This document shows, piece by piece, positions 1 through 11,100 of a stretch of DNA of 64,000 bases; position 1 is the stretch's first letter, and every line of letters starts with the position of its first letter. The notes under the pieces were generated by a model. The model worked only from the letters and a program-made list of their open reading frames with translations. It was not told the origin of the DNA and searched no databases. This DNA is from Adiantum capillus-veneris (Eukaryota > Streptophyta > Polypodiopsida > Polypodiales > Pteridaceae), in NCBI GenBank assembly GCA_014529385.2, contig CM043946.1, positions 22,896,077 through 22,960,076 on the forward strand, in the 5' to 3' direction. Position numbers and translations under genes: made by a program.

Positions 1-39
1 ACCTCGCAGAGTCGGGTGTGAGTTGTAATTTCAAGTTGT

Positions 40-42
<3 letters not shown>

Positions 43-79
<37 letters not shown>
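43..79. repeat. (TC)n microsatellite
   Basis: An uninterrupted TC dinucleotide run of about 37 bases. Tracts of this kind recur through the window, and their six-frame translations give spurious Ser-Leu or Glu-Arg proteins. Confidence 0.98.
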
Positions 80-82
<3 letters not shown>

Positions 83-1865
83 TAACCCTCTGATGAAGGG
101 GAGATGTCAAGCAAAACACTTTACTATCCTTAACTTGGGACCTTTACCCTAGATTTAGCTATGAGAGCTCATTCATTTAGCCTACCTACATTGTTTATAT
201 GGAGGGCTAGATGTAAGGTACACTTAAGAAGGGTGCTTGTTGCATTCAATTGGTACAATTTGAGACTTCAAGATGCAAACTGCTCCAGATTCCACATGAC
301 TACTAGTACATGATCACCTACAAGGCAAGCATGTAGCAACAATGCCAATCTGTCATCAATACTACTTGGGTGAGCTTGTATATCCTCCTTGACAAAGGGT
401 GGCTCAATTTGTTGGCAACACTAGCAACTGGTCCACCTTCCATCATAGGATATAGTCCATCGACAGAGAGGCTATTGCCTTAACCCCTTGAGTTGTTTGG
501 TAAGGGGATCTCGTATGCTCAAGTATGTAGGACCATTGTCCTAGTACTGACGCAAAAGATCGAGTGAGCGAGTGAGTGCCGCTTGACAGCCAGCAAAAGA
601 ATCATCATACTAGGAGGGAGTTGACAAAAACCATTGTGCCCTCTTGACTATGCTCAAAACAATACTATATCATCTGCAAACTCCTCTCCCTGTACTTCTA
701 CATTTGGGGTAGACAAATTACAATTCATAACCTTAAACAAGAACAACAAGAGGATGAGGCACAAACAATGGTCTTCTTGGGCTTCATCATTCATGACGAG
801 AGTTAGCACCAGGCGTCCAGCTCTTCCGTCGTTTTTTGGATAAGTTACAAACTGTAATTGCTAAAGTCTCCCAGCACTAGATATTTTGAACCCCCACTCA
901 CATGTATATGTACTCACCGCCTTGCCTCTGGGCAGATATGGTTGTAGTCTTTTGTTCTCTCTTAATACATCACTTTACTGCTGTTTTTTTTAACACAAAC
1001 TCTTCCATCTTCCACTCCCCTAGCATCACAATTTTCCATAACAAGGTCCCTTGCGTCGCATCTTAACCCAGTATAAATTACTTGCATCAAATTCCAATCC
1101 AGCTTGCAGAAAGAAAAACTTTAACACGCCACAAAAGGCTAAATTTATCTAAACGGAAGCCATATGATTCAGGTGCACAAAATGTCCATAGTGTTAAACA
1201 CATATTGCGCACACAACCAATCCCATAAATCTACACCACACTAACTGGTATAGATGCATGACCATAACATAGAAACTTAGTCTGATCATCATGGATATCG
1301 GACGACTCATAGAATTATACATCCATCGCCAAGGCGCAATGCGCGAGCATAGATGTATGTTTGAGAGAGAGAGAGAGAGAGAGAGAGCTATTTTACACAT
1401 AGTCCTCCAAAGCCAACATAAAGCTAAATTTGTATAGTACAATGAAATATTGATTACACTTCTAATCTTCCCGAGTCTGCTCTTACAAATGATTATTTAT
1501 ATCGACAGCATTAGAAAAACACAAAATTGGTTACTCTACTAATAAGCGGTTATGTAACTTACGCATTGAAACAAGGCCGCAATTGCATTTAAATGCTTCG
1601 CTTGGACCACATGGGACCTTGCCACTCTCTGCAGCAAAGATCTGAAAACCCAGTAGCAGAGGTTGTTCATAATGAGGGCTCCGTCCTGCTCTACTTGACC
1701 CTCATGAGCTACCAAAGAGAGTCCCACATTCAAGGAAACCCGATCAAGAGGACACCTATACACGGAACAAATACCCCGCTATGCAAATCTGAGAACAAAT
1801 GTCCATCACTCTATAGCAACCCATCACAAAGGAAAGAGAAACTCCAGATCGCCTCGCCCGACACA
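80..1865. other. non-coding stretch, no gene recognised
   Basis: Apart from a (GA)n run at 1363-1387 I see no convincing coding sequence, terminal repeat or RNA gene here. The open frames are short, overlap on both strands and lack recognisable motifs. Confidence 0.6.
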
Positions 1866-1998
1866 TTACGCAGAAGCCAGTAAAGGTGATGAAGCCGGAG
1901 GCGTCGGGCCATAGGCAGGTGGTGGAGGAGCCACAGGGGTTGTCTCCTCATTGTCTTCCACATCCCAGAGAAAGGAAGCATAGGATGCCATGACGTAA
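1866..1998 (-). CDS. possible terminal exon, Pro-rich C-terminus
   Basis: On the minus strand a plausible acceptor (TTTATGTGCAG) precedes an open stretch that ends in TAA at 1866-1868. It reads WDVEDNEETTP followed by a proline/alanine-rich tail (APPPPAYGPTPP), which looks more like a real protein end than chance translation. About 240 bases upstream a second short segment (roughly 2247-2290) reads YYGQAVQAAPND and ends in a GT donor whose phase would join this exon. I cannot name the family. It could be the last exon of a host gene whose other exons I failed to find, or a relic. Prediction rests on splice signals and composition only. Confidence 0.3.
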
Positions 1999-2316
1999 CT
2001 GCACATAAAGAAAACTCATAATTGTACACATGTATGCCTGCAAGCAAAAACAGTAAAGAATATATTTTCTTTTATTTTCTACACACACACACACCATACA
2101 TGGCACACATGCATCGTTGCAGAGTTGCTTGCATGCAACATTGCAAATTTGTAGTCGGCCCCTGCTCATGATCACGTCATGCATATAGATGAGACTGTAA
2201 AAATATGTCGCACTTAGTTGGACTAAGAAACTAACCAGTCGTTTGGTGCCGCTTGCACAGCTTGACCATAGTAAGCTTAAGCCCGCTCTTGATCTCTATT
2301 TACATTCCGGCTGTGT

Positions 2317-3146
2317 GTGCGCTTCGCAGCAGGACTTCTAGGCGTGCCGACGGGCCATTACCATGGGTTTTTTTGTGGCGGGCCCATGGAGCGTGTACGA
2401 GGGGGAATGCGTCGAGAATGGGCTGCATTCGATCCTAACACAGACATTTGGAGATGGCTGAGGCCACCGGCCGGAAGAGAAGAGCTCTTAAATGCTGACC
2501 GTAGTGCTCTCTCCCGTATTGAACGTCACATGGATGTGGAGCCGGTGTGTGGAAAGGGTGGGCCTGTCTGCTGGCTAGCTGCGACGGCCGATGATGTCCA
2601 CGATTGGATCGGCACGAGTACGGCGCTTCTGATGAGCAAGCCCTTCGGTCCCTTGATATCCCGCGTTCTTAAGGATGTGTTCCCACCACAATTAGATCAC
2701 CTACGAGGCGATTTGAGGCTGCCACGATTGATCGAGAATACAGAAGATCAAGCGAGCAGGGGGAGCTTGCAGCTTCTGTTATTTCGCCTAGGCTATATTA
2801 TGAGGCCGAATGGAAAGAAGGCTGGATGCGAGGCTTTTGTTGAGACATATGATCTCTGTGGAGGAACACACGACATGCCACTACGATTGCTTACCAGGTT
2901 ACCCGGCCTTAACCTCGTGCCCCTCTGCACAGTCTCCCACAGTTTCTATTACAGTCCTACTCCACCTGCGATGGCTGCGCATGCAGCTCTTCATGAACCA
3001 GTTATACACCGGACCGATCTCTGCCACAGTGGCAGTGCCCTCTTGATGAGACTTGATGGAGCGTACACTGTATTGAATGCATGTCAACAACTCACACCCT
3101 ACAACTGCACACGTAGACTAGACAACTACAACTACAACATATGTGC

Positions 3147-3190
<44 letters not shown>

Positions 3191-3192
3191 GA
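2317..3192 (+). CDS. hypothetical ORF, 291 aa, doubtful
   Basis: This is the longest open frame in the first 8 kb. No family is recognised with confidence. Residues near 35-50 (AAFDPNTDIWRWLRPP) resemble a kelch/F-box-associated strand, but only one such unit is visible. The last ~13 residues are Ser-Leu repeats produced by the (CT)n tract at 3151-3187, so the annotated end is artificial. It may be a decayed gene fragment or a chance ORF. Confidence 0.25.
3151..3187. repeat. (CT)n microsatellite
   Basis: A pure CT run that forms the end of the 2317-3192 open frame. Confidence 0.98.
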
Positions 3193-3339
3193 CACAGACA
3201 TGTGGAACGTAGTACTACACAACTCACGTCGCGAGAACCTGTAGCGAAGGACTTTACAAACAACGTCCACGTGGACCCCATGCGTTAAAGGACGCCTAAC
3301 CTGACCCAATACTAGGGCCTTTCTTTAGCAGGCCAAAAA

Positions 3340-3459
3340 GGAAACAAGTACAAAAGAGAAAGACTAAAGAGACAAAGAGGATTGGAGTCCACTTATAATG
3401 TGGGCCCATATCACTTCCTTTTGTATTAAAACTACTAGTATGGCATGTGCCATCGATGG

Positions 3460-3514
<55 letters not shown>

Positions 3515-4930
3515 CACAGAGGACTTTTGGACTGTAGCCTTCAACTCGGAGCTCTCGACACGTGTAAGGGGCACTCTCACTGCCGTTATAGAATACATAT
3601 AGATGATACAATTTTGAAACTTATATAAAAGCACGAATAAGGTTATTCAAGGCACCTTTTTTTGTGTGTGCAAAACTCACCTAAAATGGTGAGTGAAGAG
3701 TATATTGCAAGACCAAAAAGTTACAAAGAAGTCCAAAAGAATCACATAGGTCATCTAGACACACCTTCACAATACCGACCCGAACAGGCGAGGCGAGCTC
3801 TCGCAATATGTGACTTAGAATACGACAATAACATAAACTAGAGTACATCAACTTGAACAAATGTAGAGAGAAAATACATTTGACTCCAGGGAGAGATGTT
3901 AGCTCCATCATCGATGAGCCAACACAAGGATGCCACCATGACCTATCTATATGCGACATGCCTCGGTCATGCACTCCCACCGACAGCCACAAATTAAAAG
4001 CACAAACAATAAATCCATGAAAATCACCTAGACACCAGCATCAAAAGGTATCAGTGTCACCCACAGGATCTTGAAGTGAGCCAAGCCCCTTCCCAGGGAA
4101 CCACAAGGAACCTCGGCAAATAGGACATAAGGCAACCCACACCACCAGTAACCAGGAAACAAAGATCCACATATTAGGCCATGAAGGGGGGTCATGCTTC
4201 TTTTGCAGAAACCCTTGTTCCCATCACTATTAGGAAATAGGATGTCGCTAAGTAGATAGTAGAGTAGCTTACTTAATGGTGAGAGACAAATTTTCACACA
4301 TGAGAGATTAGAGAGAGAGAGAGAGAGAGAGCACGATATACATGGTTCAACCAATGTGGGCTACATCTATGGGAAAGCAGCCACTCAATGGCTTTAGTAC
4401 TTCAAACAAGAAGTAGGTTACAAAGGGATTATACCCGTAGTAGAGCTCCCACCTTGCTTCACTTTCACCACCTCACATCAACTTCACAATGCACCACAAT
4501 ACATTTTGTGTGTAGAAGAGGCCTCCTTTTATAGGCCAAAAGGGTTGCCCTCTCTCATGAGAGGCTACCGTGTGTAGCCGCCCTTGTGAAGTTGGACTTT
4601 GCAATACGCCCATGTGTGGATGCCCTTGAGAAGACAAGTTCGTCTTGAAATCGGCCACCAACCATTGAATCCGGCCACCGGCCATTGACTTCCGACCTCC
4701 ACCCATCGACCAATTGGCCAACCGACTGGCCATTTTTCGACCACTTTCCGATTGTCGTCTTCCCCGTCCATAATATTCCGGCAAAAAAGGAATATTCCGA
4801 CGGATGGTCGTAAAAATTTTGGATTTTTGGCGAGTGATTTTTCGTCACGCACGATGGCTTCTCCTCATAACGGTTACCTAATTATAAATGTCCGTTTTTT
4901 ATACTGAAAAGTACAAGGGGTAAATCAGGC
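3340..4930. repeat. segmental duplication, copy 1
   Basis: This stretch matches 11060-13100 over both the copia LTR and the unique-looking flank before it. Shared flank landmarks are GTGGGCCCATATCACTT and the block ending TTATTCAAGGCACCTTTTTT. Copy 1 has an extra ~170 bases including a (CT)n tract; copy 2 has an extra ~600 bases just before the LTR. Confidence 0.75.
3461..3511. repeat. (CT)n microsatellite
   Basis: A pure CT run of about 51 bases. It lies in a stretch that is absent from the otherwise matching copy near 11.15 kb, so it arrived or was lost after the local duplication. Confidence 0.98.
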
Positions 4931-5133
4931 TCCATACTTAACAATCTCCCGCTTGGAGATTGATCTCCACACCAAACCTTTGACTGCTTTCTATCGTGGC
5001 TTCTTATCCTTGACGATGAGAAAAAGCACAACTTCTCCTTGTTGACTACCTTTGTAAACATGTATGGAGGATATTCACTTGCGTGCACCTTTCCTAGCTT
5101 TAGTTGTCCCTCTTCCAAAAGAGTGTCTATGAT
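3706..5133 (-). mobile_element. copia-type remnant: pol tail plus 3' LTR
   Basis: On the minus strand the end of a copia pol frame is followed by a polypurine tract (AAGCGGGAGAT) and then TGTTAAGTATGG, the start of an LTR that runs to about 3706, where it ends ...TTGCA (about 1.24 kb). The LTR carries a (GA)n tract at 4311-4331. Upstream of the pol tail lies the (CT)n tract at 5169-5235, so the body of the element is lost. LTR ends are inferred from the PPT on one side and from the edge of similarity with the 11.9-kb copy on the other. Confidence 0.7.
4944..5118 (-). pseudogene. copia pol C-terminal end (after RNase H)
   Basis: The minus-strand translation reads LKLGKVHASEYPPYMFTKVV, matching the pattern at the end of plant copia polyproteins, where a His/Ser-Glu-Asn-Pro-Ala-Asp motif and TKVV close the protein. 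Only about 40 residues survive before the PPT and LTR. It is a truncated relic and cannot be functional. Confidence 0.65.
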
Positions 5134-5167
5134 CAGTTATTCATTGCCAAGGTAAATTGGTTCAGGA

Positions 5168-5168
<1 letters not shown>

Positions 5169-5252
<84 letters not shown>
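5169..5252. repeat. (TC)n then (GT)n compound microsatellite
   Basis: About 67 bases of TC pass directly into about 17 bases of GT. This is one of the longest simple repeats in the window. Confidence 0.98.
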
Positions 5253-5339
5253 TCTCTCGTGCTCACTTCCCTTGGTCTCTACGCTTCCACATCGTCGACT
5301 TTGACAGAAATATGTAGGAGGGTGCATAAACATCTGGAA

Positions 5340-5570
5340 ATTCCCTTCTTTAGGAGCAACCTTGCTATGAGCTCTAGGTTCCTTGATGATTTGGACCTTA
5401 TAAAGGACATTTGTATAGTAAGAGCCACGTTGTTAAGAGTTATTTGGCAGTCCAAAAATGCGCTATTGTTTCAAGGGAAGTGTGAGCCCCTAGACTCAAA
5501 GGTTGTTCTAGAAACATGGGAGACAAAGACAAACCCAAGGACCACAAGGCCAAGAAAAAGGGAAAAATAA
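5340..5570 (+). pseudogene. small retroelement-like coding relic
   Basis: A short frame reads LLRVIWQSKNALLFQGK, resembling the W...RN..F signature near the end of plant LINE reverse transcriptases, followed by a Lys-rich end (DKPKDHKAKKKGK). A second, more decayed copy of the first part is at about 6130-6210, and a basic tail like this one recurs at about 6695-6740. Identification is tentative. Confidence 0.3.
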
Positions 5571-5754
5571 TTTCTATCAGGTGTATATAACATAATTCAA
5601 AACTATAGATATAAGAATAGCAAAGATAAATAGTCCAAAGGAGTCAGCTTGGTTGGTTGAGTTTTTGTTCTTCCGTGAGCTGGGTCATGGGTTCAAAGGC
5701 GACCAAGTGAGTTTGCGGGCTCATAAGGACGTTCGTATCGATTCACACAATAAA

Positions 5755-5985
5755 AATGATAAAATAAACTCTATTAAGGAATATAGAGCATACTTTCAAA
5801 AAATATAGACATTATAGTGGTAGTCTTAATAAAATAAACTCTATTATAGAATATGGAACATAATTCAAGACTATATAGACAATATAATTTTAGACAATAT
5901 AGAGGTAGTCTTAATAAAATAAACTCTATTAAAGAGTATGGAACATAATTCAAGATTGTATAGACATTATAGTGGTAGTCTCATT
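5755..5985 (+). repeat. imperfect AT-rich tandem repeat
   Basis: Roughly three copies of a unit containing TAATAAAATAAACTCTATTA, then GGAACATAATTCAAGA, then TAGACATTATAGTGGTAGTC. Units differ by small indels. I see no coding function. Confidence 0.75.
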
Positions 5986-6404
5986 GAAGGCATTACCCTT
6001 GGCTGACAACGAGATTGTCCCCATTTTGCAGGAGGAGCAACCATTTCCATCATCCAAAGATACCATGAAATATTTATGGAAGTACAATGCTTGGACTAGC
6101 TAAATATAGACTATCCAAATGATTGGCATATGCGTGTAGTAAGAGCTATTGACAATCCAAAAATACGCTACTATTTTAGAGAAAATGTGATCCCCTAGTG
6201 TCAAATAGTGTTTTGGAAAGGTGATGGTGGGAAATACATTGTAGTAAGAATTGCAAGTTGCGTAAGTAAAGTTAATCGAGATGGTCCTCTCTTCTAATGT
6301 ATTTTTCTCTTGAAAAACCCTTTGCAAAGGACATGCCAAGTCCCTTTGTAACTTCTCGCGTTTAATACAATTCAAGCTCAATTGAGCACTTGGAAAAACA
6401 AAAG

Positions 6405-6740
6405 AAGAAGTGTAGACATTGTAATTTGTGGCTTGACCAACATTATTTCCAAAGGTTGCTTCAAACTTAAACGTCGTCCACGTGGAAAAGGCACAACTTA
6501 TCAATCACATAGATGTTTCTACAACGGTGGAGATAAAATGATTGGCATATGCACTGACCCACAATGATGATGAAACGAAGTGTATACATTCTAGCAAGAC
6601 CAACATACATTCATAGATTGCTTTAAACTCAAATGTTGTCGATATGGAAAAGGCACAACTTATCAATCACATACATGTTTCTACAAGGGTGGAGACAAAG
6701 GAAAAGTCAAGGTTCACAAGGCCAAAGGAAAAGGAAACAT
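6405..6740 (+). repeat. imperfect tandem repeat with Cys/His-rich translation
   Basis: The segment at about 6405-6535 is repeated at about 6573-6700. Each copy includes AAAGGCACAACTTATCAATC. Translated, both copies give a Cys-Phe-Lys-Leu-Lys start, KGTTYQSH and a final Cys-Phe-Tyr, in different frames; the second copy has two further Cys. This looks like a duplicated small zinc-binding segment, now broken. The family is not recognised. Confidence 0.5.
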
Positions 6741-6899
6741 AACCTCTCTTTAAGAAGATACTTTTGGATTCAACAAGATAACAACACAATTCAGAATGAG
6801 GGAAACATTCAATAGGGTAAAGGGGGCAATAAAAAGTCACGTCCCTCAAGAGTGACCCTGCTACCCCCAATTTTAAAACCACCTTGCATCAAGTTAAAG

Positions 6900-7880
6900 A
6901 CACAAAGCGCTCGGTGGTAGAGTGCTTAGAGTGGGCGACATTTCAATCTCTATCGTCGGATCAAGACATCAAACTTTATCGACAAAATGGCATATTACTC
7001 CCGTCGGACCATCTCCTTTCAAACCCCTAATTTTGTTATATTGCAAATCTTTGACAATGTCGTACATCGCCTTTGTCCTCTCGATGATGCTCAAATTTTT
7101 TCAACGTATAGATCTTGTTTTCAATTTTGTTTTGCGCTCCTCCACATGTAAAACGATGCAATGTGCGCTCTGTAATCCTTGACGTGACTTAGGTGGCCTT
7201 AACTTGGCCCCTGTACCCTAGGGCTACTAAATAAAGCGAATTGACATATTCTTAAAGAAGAGAATGTTGCATTGTTAATCAAGAATTTATTGAAGACGAT
7301 TAACAAATGCAAAAATTATCTTCTTTTCTCTCAAGAATGAATCACAAACAACAAAACTAAAAAGAAAAAATGGCTCTTTAGACGAATAGGGTGGTACGCA
7401 CGTCGGGTTTGGGGGAATCTACAAAGATCCTCCTGCAGGAGTGGAAAAAGCGAAGCCCAATTGTTGACAGGTGGCGCGCAGGATGGTCAAGCTCGCAGCA
7501 AAAGGTTGTGGGAGAAGGATTTTTAAAGGTTCTCACCAGCCGCATGCAACGACGTTGACGTTTGACAGAGAACTCGCGAACCTAGCAGGTAACTTTGAGA
7601 CCTTTGTGTGTGTCTCTGTCTGCACTGTCAACTTCTTGTTGCTGATGTGTTGAAAGAGTCCTTCTCTTGCACTTGGATTGTCTGAGAGCGTGGACTAGCA
7701 TTGTGTAAGAGCCTGGAAGTGTTCTTTTCAGTTGATGATGGTTTGTGGTGGCGTGAGTTCACTGGTTTGTCTACTTTTGTTCAGAGCCTTTGAGATTAGC
7801 AGATTGGAATTGTTTTTTTCTTGACTATGGCCTGCAGTTGTGTGTCTTGTTGGTACCTTAGGGTTCTCGTGATTCCTTGC
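6900..7880. other. non-coding stretch
   Basis: No gene recognised. About 50 bases at 7330-7382 (CTCAAGAATGAATCACAAAC onward) recur at 11015-11067, so part of this stretch is repetitive. Confidence 0.5.
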
Positions 7881-7887
7881 AGACAGA

Positions 7888-9228
7888 TGGTGAGATTGAA
7901 AGCAAAAGCTCGTCTAAAGGGAGATGCGGCTAAGGGAAGCCGTGCAGGAAAGAAGGAGAGACAGGTTAGGATGATGGAGATCAGTGTCACCATCTCCGTT
8001 GGAGGCGATGACATAGAGATGTCTCGCTGTTGTCTGCCATGCAATCGTTCCTTGAGAACGAGACTATAGCTGGGCTATGTGCTGTTGAGAGGGGCGGAGA
8101 TTTGTTGCATTTGCACTTTCAAAGGATTGTCCGGCTACGGACTTTACACTTTCAAATCAAAAACTAAGCATAGGCGGGGTATTGGGATATCATTGCTAAG
8201 CATTTAGATGCATTCTGGGTCGAAAACGACTATGTCAAAAATCCACTGCTTTTAATAATCGCAATTTTGGAACTTGACGTAAAGTGGGGTTTGAGATCAT
8301 AATCATGTGTGCTTAGGTCTTATAAACATGTCCTAGAAGTTTCATTACATTTGGATGTCATTTGATGTTGTAACGGATGTGAATTGTTTGCCAATGAGCA
8401 ATTGACTTTTGTGATTTTAGTCACTTGAGTGTAGCTTGAGTTAGATGCGAGTTGTTAGTGAGCTCGTTGATCTCTACAAACAAGAAAATCAAGCAATACC
8501 TACGTTGGGATAAGCATTCACCAGCTGGAGCCGTTGTGCTTTTCCGTGGTTTGAAACAACGCAACATGCATACGTTCGAGGGAATGCTTGGCTACTGTCT
8601 TAAGGATCACGCGCAAGAGCACTTTCAAATGGCTATCCACAATGTCGATCCAGATCAAATCAATAGGGGGGTCGAGCTCTATAGCTTGTATGGCGGTGAT
8701 GAGTTGAAAAAGAAGGTTTGTCTGACTCCGGTCAATATTTTTGACAGAGCATTCATGTTCTAGAAGTATAAGTTGATGCATCCACTAGGTAGTGACTTTT
8801 TGTCAACATTGCATAAGATGTTAAAAACGGGGAGATACTACCCGTCATCGTCTTGGGTGACGCCGTATCAAGGCCGGCGGGGCATGGAGCTAGGGAAGAC
8901 GAAAGCACTTTGGAGATGTATGGTCCATCCATCGACGACAACGTACCAAGACGTTGTTAGCGTATTTATAAATACTCAAATGTACACAACTACTCATCCT
9001 CGTGCTGATTGGTTCTTGTCTCAATGGCAAGGCGTCGAAAGGTATGTCATGCGATACATGTAGAAGCAATCCGAGTTGCATCCTTGTTCGCTTACAAAGA
9101 TCTTGCACGCAGCCCGCCAAGTACCGTTCGCGATGATGATGAGCATGAGAACGAAGAAACGAGGATGACATAGAAAATGCTGACTATATCCCGTTGGTTC
9201 ACAAAACTGGAGTCATGATTGTTGCATG
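7888..9228 (+). pseudogene. decayed HUH-type Rep endonuclease (replitron-like?)
   Basis: Fragments in several frames look like one rolling-circle-type initiator protein. A basic N-terminus starts near 7888. At 8051-8140 the frame reads AGLCAVERGG and then HLHFQ at 8108-8122, a His-hydrophobic-His (HUH) metal site. At 8518-8760, in another frame, come WDKHSPAGAVVLFRG and MLGYCLKD, where Tyr (8593-8595) and Lys fit the Y1 nicking motif. One TAG (8761-8763) then interrupts the frame before it continues to 9060 with SSWVTPY and an ALWRCMVHP segment. An acidic stretch and a stop at about 9228 follow. Frameshifts and stops between the HUH and Tyr motifs make it inactive. Assignment to replitrons or another eukaryotic HUH transposon group is inference; the motif order and spacing are what I see. 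Confidence 0.5.
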
Positions 9229-9336
9229 ATAGTATATTCGTTGAGTTTATGGTTCTACTCTCTTGCTGTGCTTTCTTTTAATATACCTACCTCAGGATCA
9301 ATATAAATGATTTTGTTGTGTCTTTGAAGGACAACA

Positions 9337-9708
9337 ATGGAGAATAATCACGAAAATCACTTTTTGATGGCAACAGGCGAATCACAAGCAGGTGACCTAT
9401 TGGACCAGATTGAAGACCCACGCCTTGACAAAATAGAGGAACTCACAACACAAATTTTGCATGAACTATCTGGTGATGGCCTGAGTGACGACATATCTTT
9501 GCGCATGGAGCTAATAACAGCAAATCATAGTCTAAAAGAAGCAATTGAAACATACAAAGGCGACCTTGCTGATGTTCAAATTTGCAGGCTCGAGGAGCAA
9601 ATTTTTGCATTGCGCAAGGAGGTGTCATCCTTGAAGACACAGCTGAATAAATTAAACTCACTTATAATCAAAATGACAGTGATGCTCAGCAAGAATGCCA
9701 GCCAGTAG
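9337..9708 (+). CDS. hypothetical coiled-coil protein, 123 aa
   Basis: An intact ATG-to-TAG frame. The protein has an acidic start, a heptad-like stretch in the middle (DPRLDKIEELTTQILHEL) and a second Leu/Glu/Lys heptad region near residues 85-110 (LEEQIFALRKEVSSLKTQL). It lacks membrane segments. It lies 110 bases after the HUH endonuclease relic on the same strand, so it may be a second gene of that mobile element or an exon of something larger. The family is not recognised. Confidence 0.45.
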   Translation: MENNHENHFLMATGESQAGDLLDQIEDPRLDKIEELTTQILHELSGDGLSDDISLRMELITANHSLKEAIETYKGDLADVQICRLEEQIFALRKEVSSLKTQLNKLNSLIIKMTVMLSKNASQ

Positions 9709-9774
9709 TGTTCGAACATCACAACGATCTACTTATTGCGAGGTGTAACATTTTGGCTACCTATGGAATTTGTA

Positions 9775-10035
9775 CTCCTGGTCATAACTACAAACAGTTT
9801 TGTATCGATAACTACTATTGTTTCTCTCTCTAGCTCTCTCCCTGTCCGTCTGTCAAAAGTGGTCCTGGATGTAATACATGTCTACTCATAACTACAAACA
9901 GTTTTGTATGAATAAGTGCTCTTCTTTCTCTCTCTGGCTCTCTCCCTGTCTGTCTGTCTCTGAATAAGTACTGTTGCTTCTTTCTCTGGACCTCTCCCTG
10001 TCCCTCTGTCAAAACTACTCCTGGATATAATAGAT
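9775..10035 (+). repeat. imperfect ~110-bp tandem repeat
   Basis: Two to three degenerate copies contain CATAACTACAAACAGTTTTG, a CT-rich run with CTCTCCCTGTC, and CTCCTGGATATAAT or a close variant. Just downstream (10058-10120) a separate ~30-bp unit, TTCAGCCAGGCAATTCGATG, is present twice. Confidence 0.75.
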
Positions 10036-10129
10036 GGACGTTACAAACACTGTGGCAGGTCTGTTCAGCCAGGCAATTCGATGTGGCACTCTGTTCAGCC
10101 AGGCAATTCGATGTGGCAGGTCCGTTCAG

Positions 10130-10866
10130 GCCTCGTGGCTCATGTTCGCGCTGTCGACAGAGCAAGCGCCTGCCTGGACTTTGCGCCATCTGCGAGAGCT
10201 GGCTGGGGTATCTCGCCAGATTCTGCTTATTAGGGCCCGACCCATTAGGTAGTAAGATGGAGGCACATACTGGGTCTACTGTCAAATTTATTAATTAATT
10301 ATGCAAATTCGATACCTTTCGAATCTTTGAACTTAAAGAAAAAGGGCATGGAACTCGTTCCTGCGTGCAAACTTGCCCCCCGTTTTCCCTGCATCGTCGC
10401 TGTTCGCAATCCCCTGCTGCAGCAACAAGTTGGAACGACTCCACACCCTTGCACACACGGCACCCCCTTTTCTTGCTTTGGCGCCACGCTATGGAAACAA
10501 GCATTCAGGGGCACTGTTCACGTGCACGCACACACACACACACACAGAGAACTTCCTGTCGTGGACAGATCTGCCATCCTGCATTCATGGCCCGCCTCTA
10601 TGCCTATCTCTCGTCTCGAAGCTCCGATGCACTTGCCCCATTGCACCCTCCCTTCCAAACACGATGTAACCCTTTCGCCTGCATGTTTCTGCCATATGCC
10701 CAATCTGTTCAACACCATACCTTATCACTTTGTCCTCATCTGCAGCGATAGCACGAGCAAGGTGCATCAAAATCCCTGACTTGGAACCTTCACGGACGAG
10801 ACAAAACACACAACACGCGCCCGGGAAAAAATCCCCTATCTCTCTGCCTTGATTTTCCCACACGCG

Positions 10867-10908
<42 letters not shown>

Positions 10909-11100
10909 CATGGCATTCCCTGCCCTTTTGTTATTCAATCCCTTTTCCATTTCCCAATCCAAGCATCTTTCTAGATCCTATATAAAAGAAATCGAAAAAA
11001 GATTAGAGGCACATAATCTCAAGAATGAATCACAAACAACAAAACGAAAAAGAAAAAATGGCTCTTTAAAGAAAGAGGAAACAAGAACAGAAGAGAAAGA
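10130..11100. other. non-coding stretch with (CA)n and (CT)n
   Basis: No gene recognised. It contains a short (AC)n run near 10530-10546 and (CT)n at 10871-10903. Overlapping open frames on both strands are compositional artefacts. Confidence 0.5.

Noticed and set aside
3118-3634. Open frames made of Ser-Leu or Glu-Arg repeats around (CT)n/(GA)n tracts (also near 5104-5333, 10585-10962, 18000-18343, 20880-21074, 59357-59599)
   Set aside because: They are translations of microsatellites; the flanking residues show no family and frames overlap on both strands.
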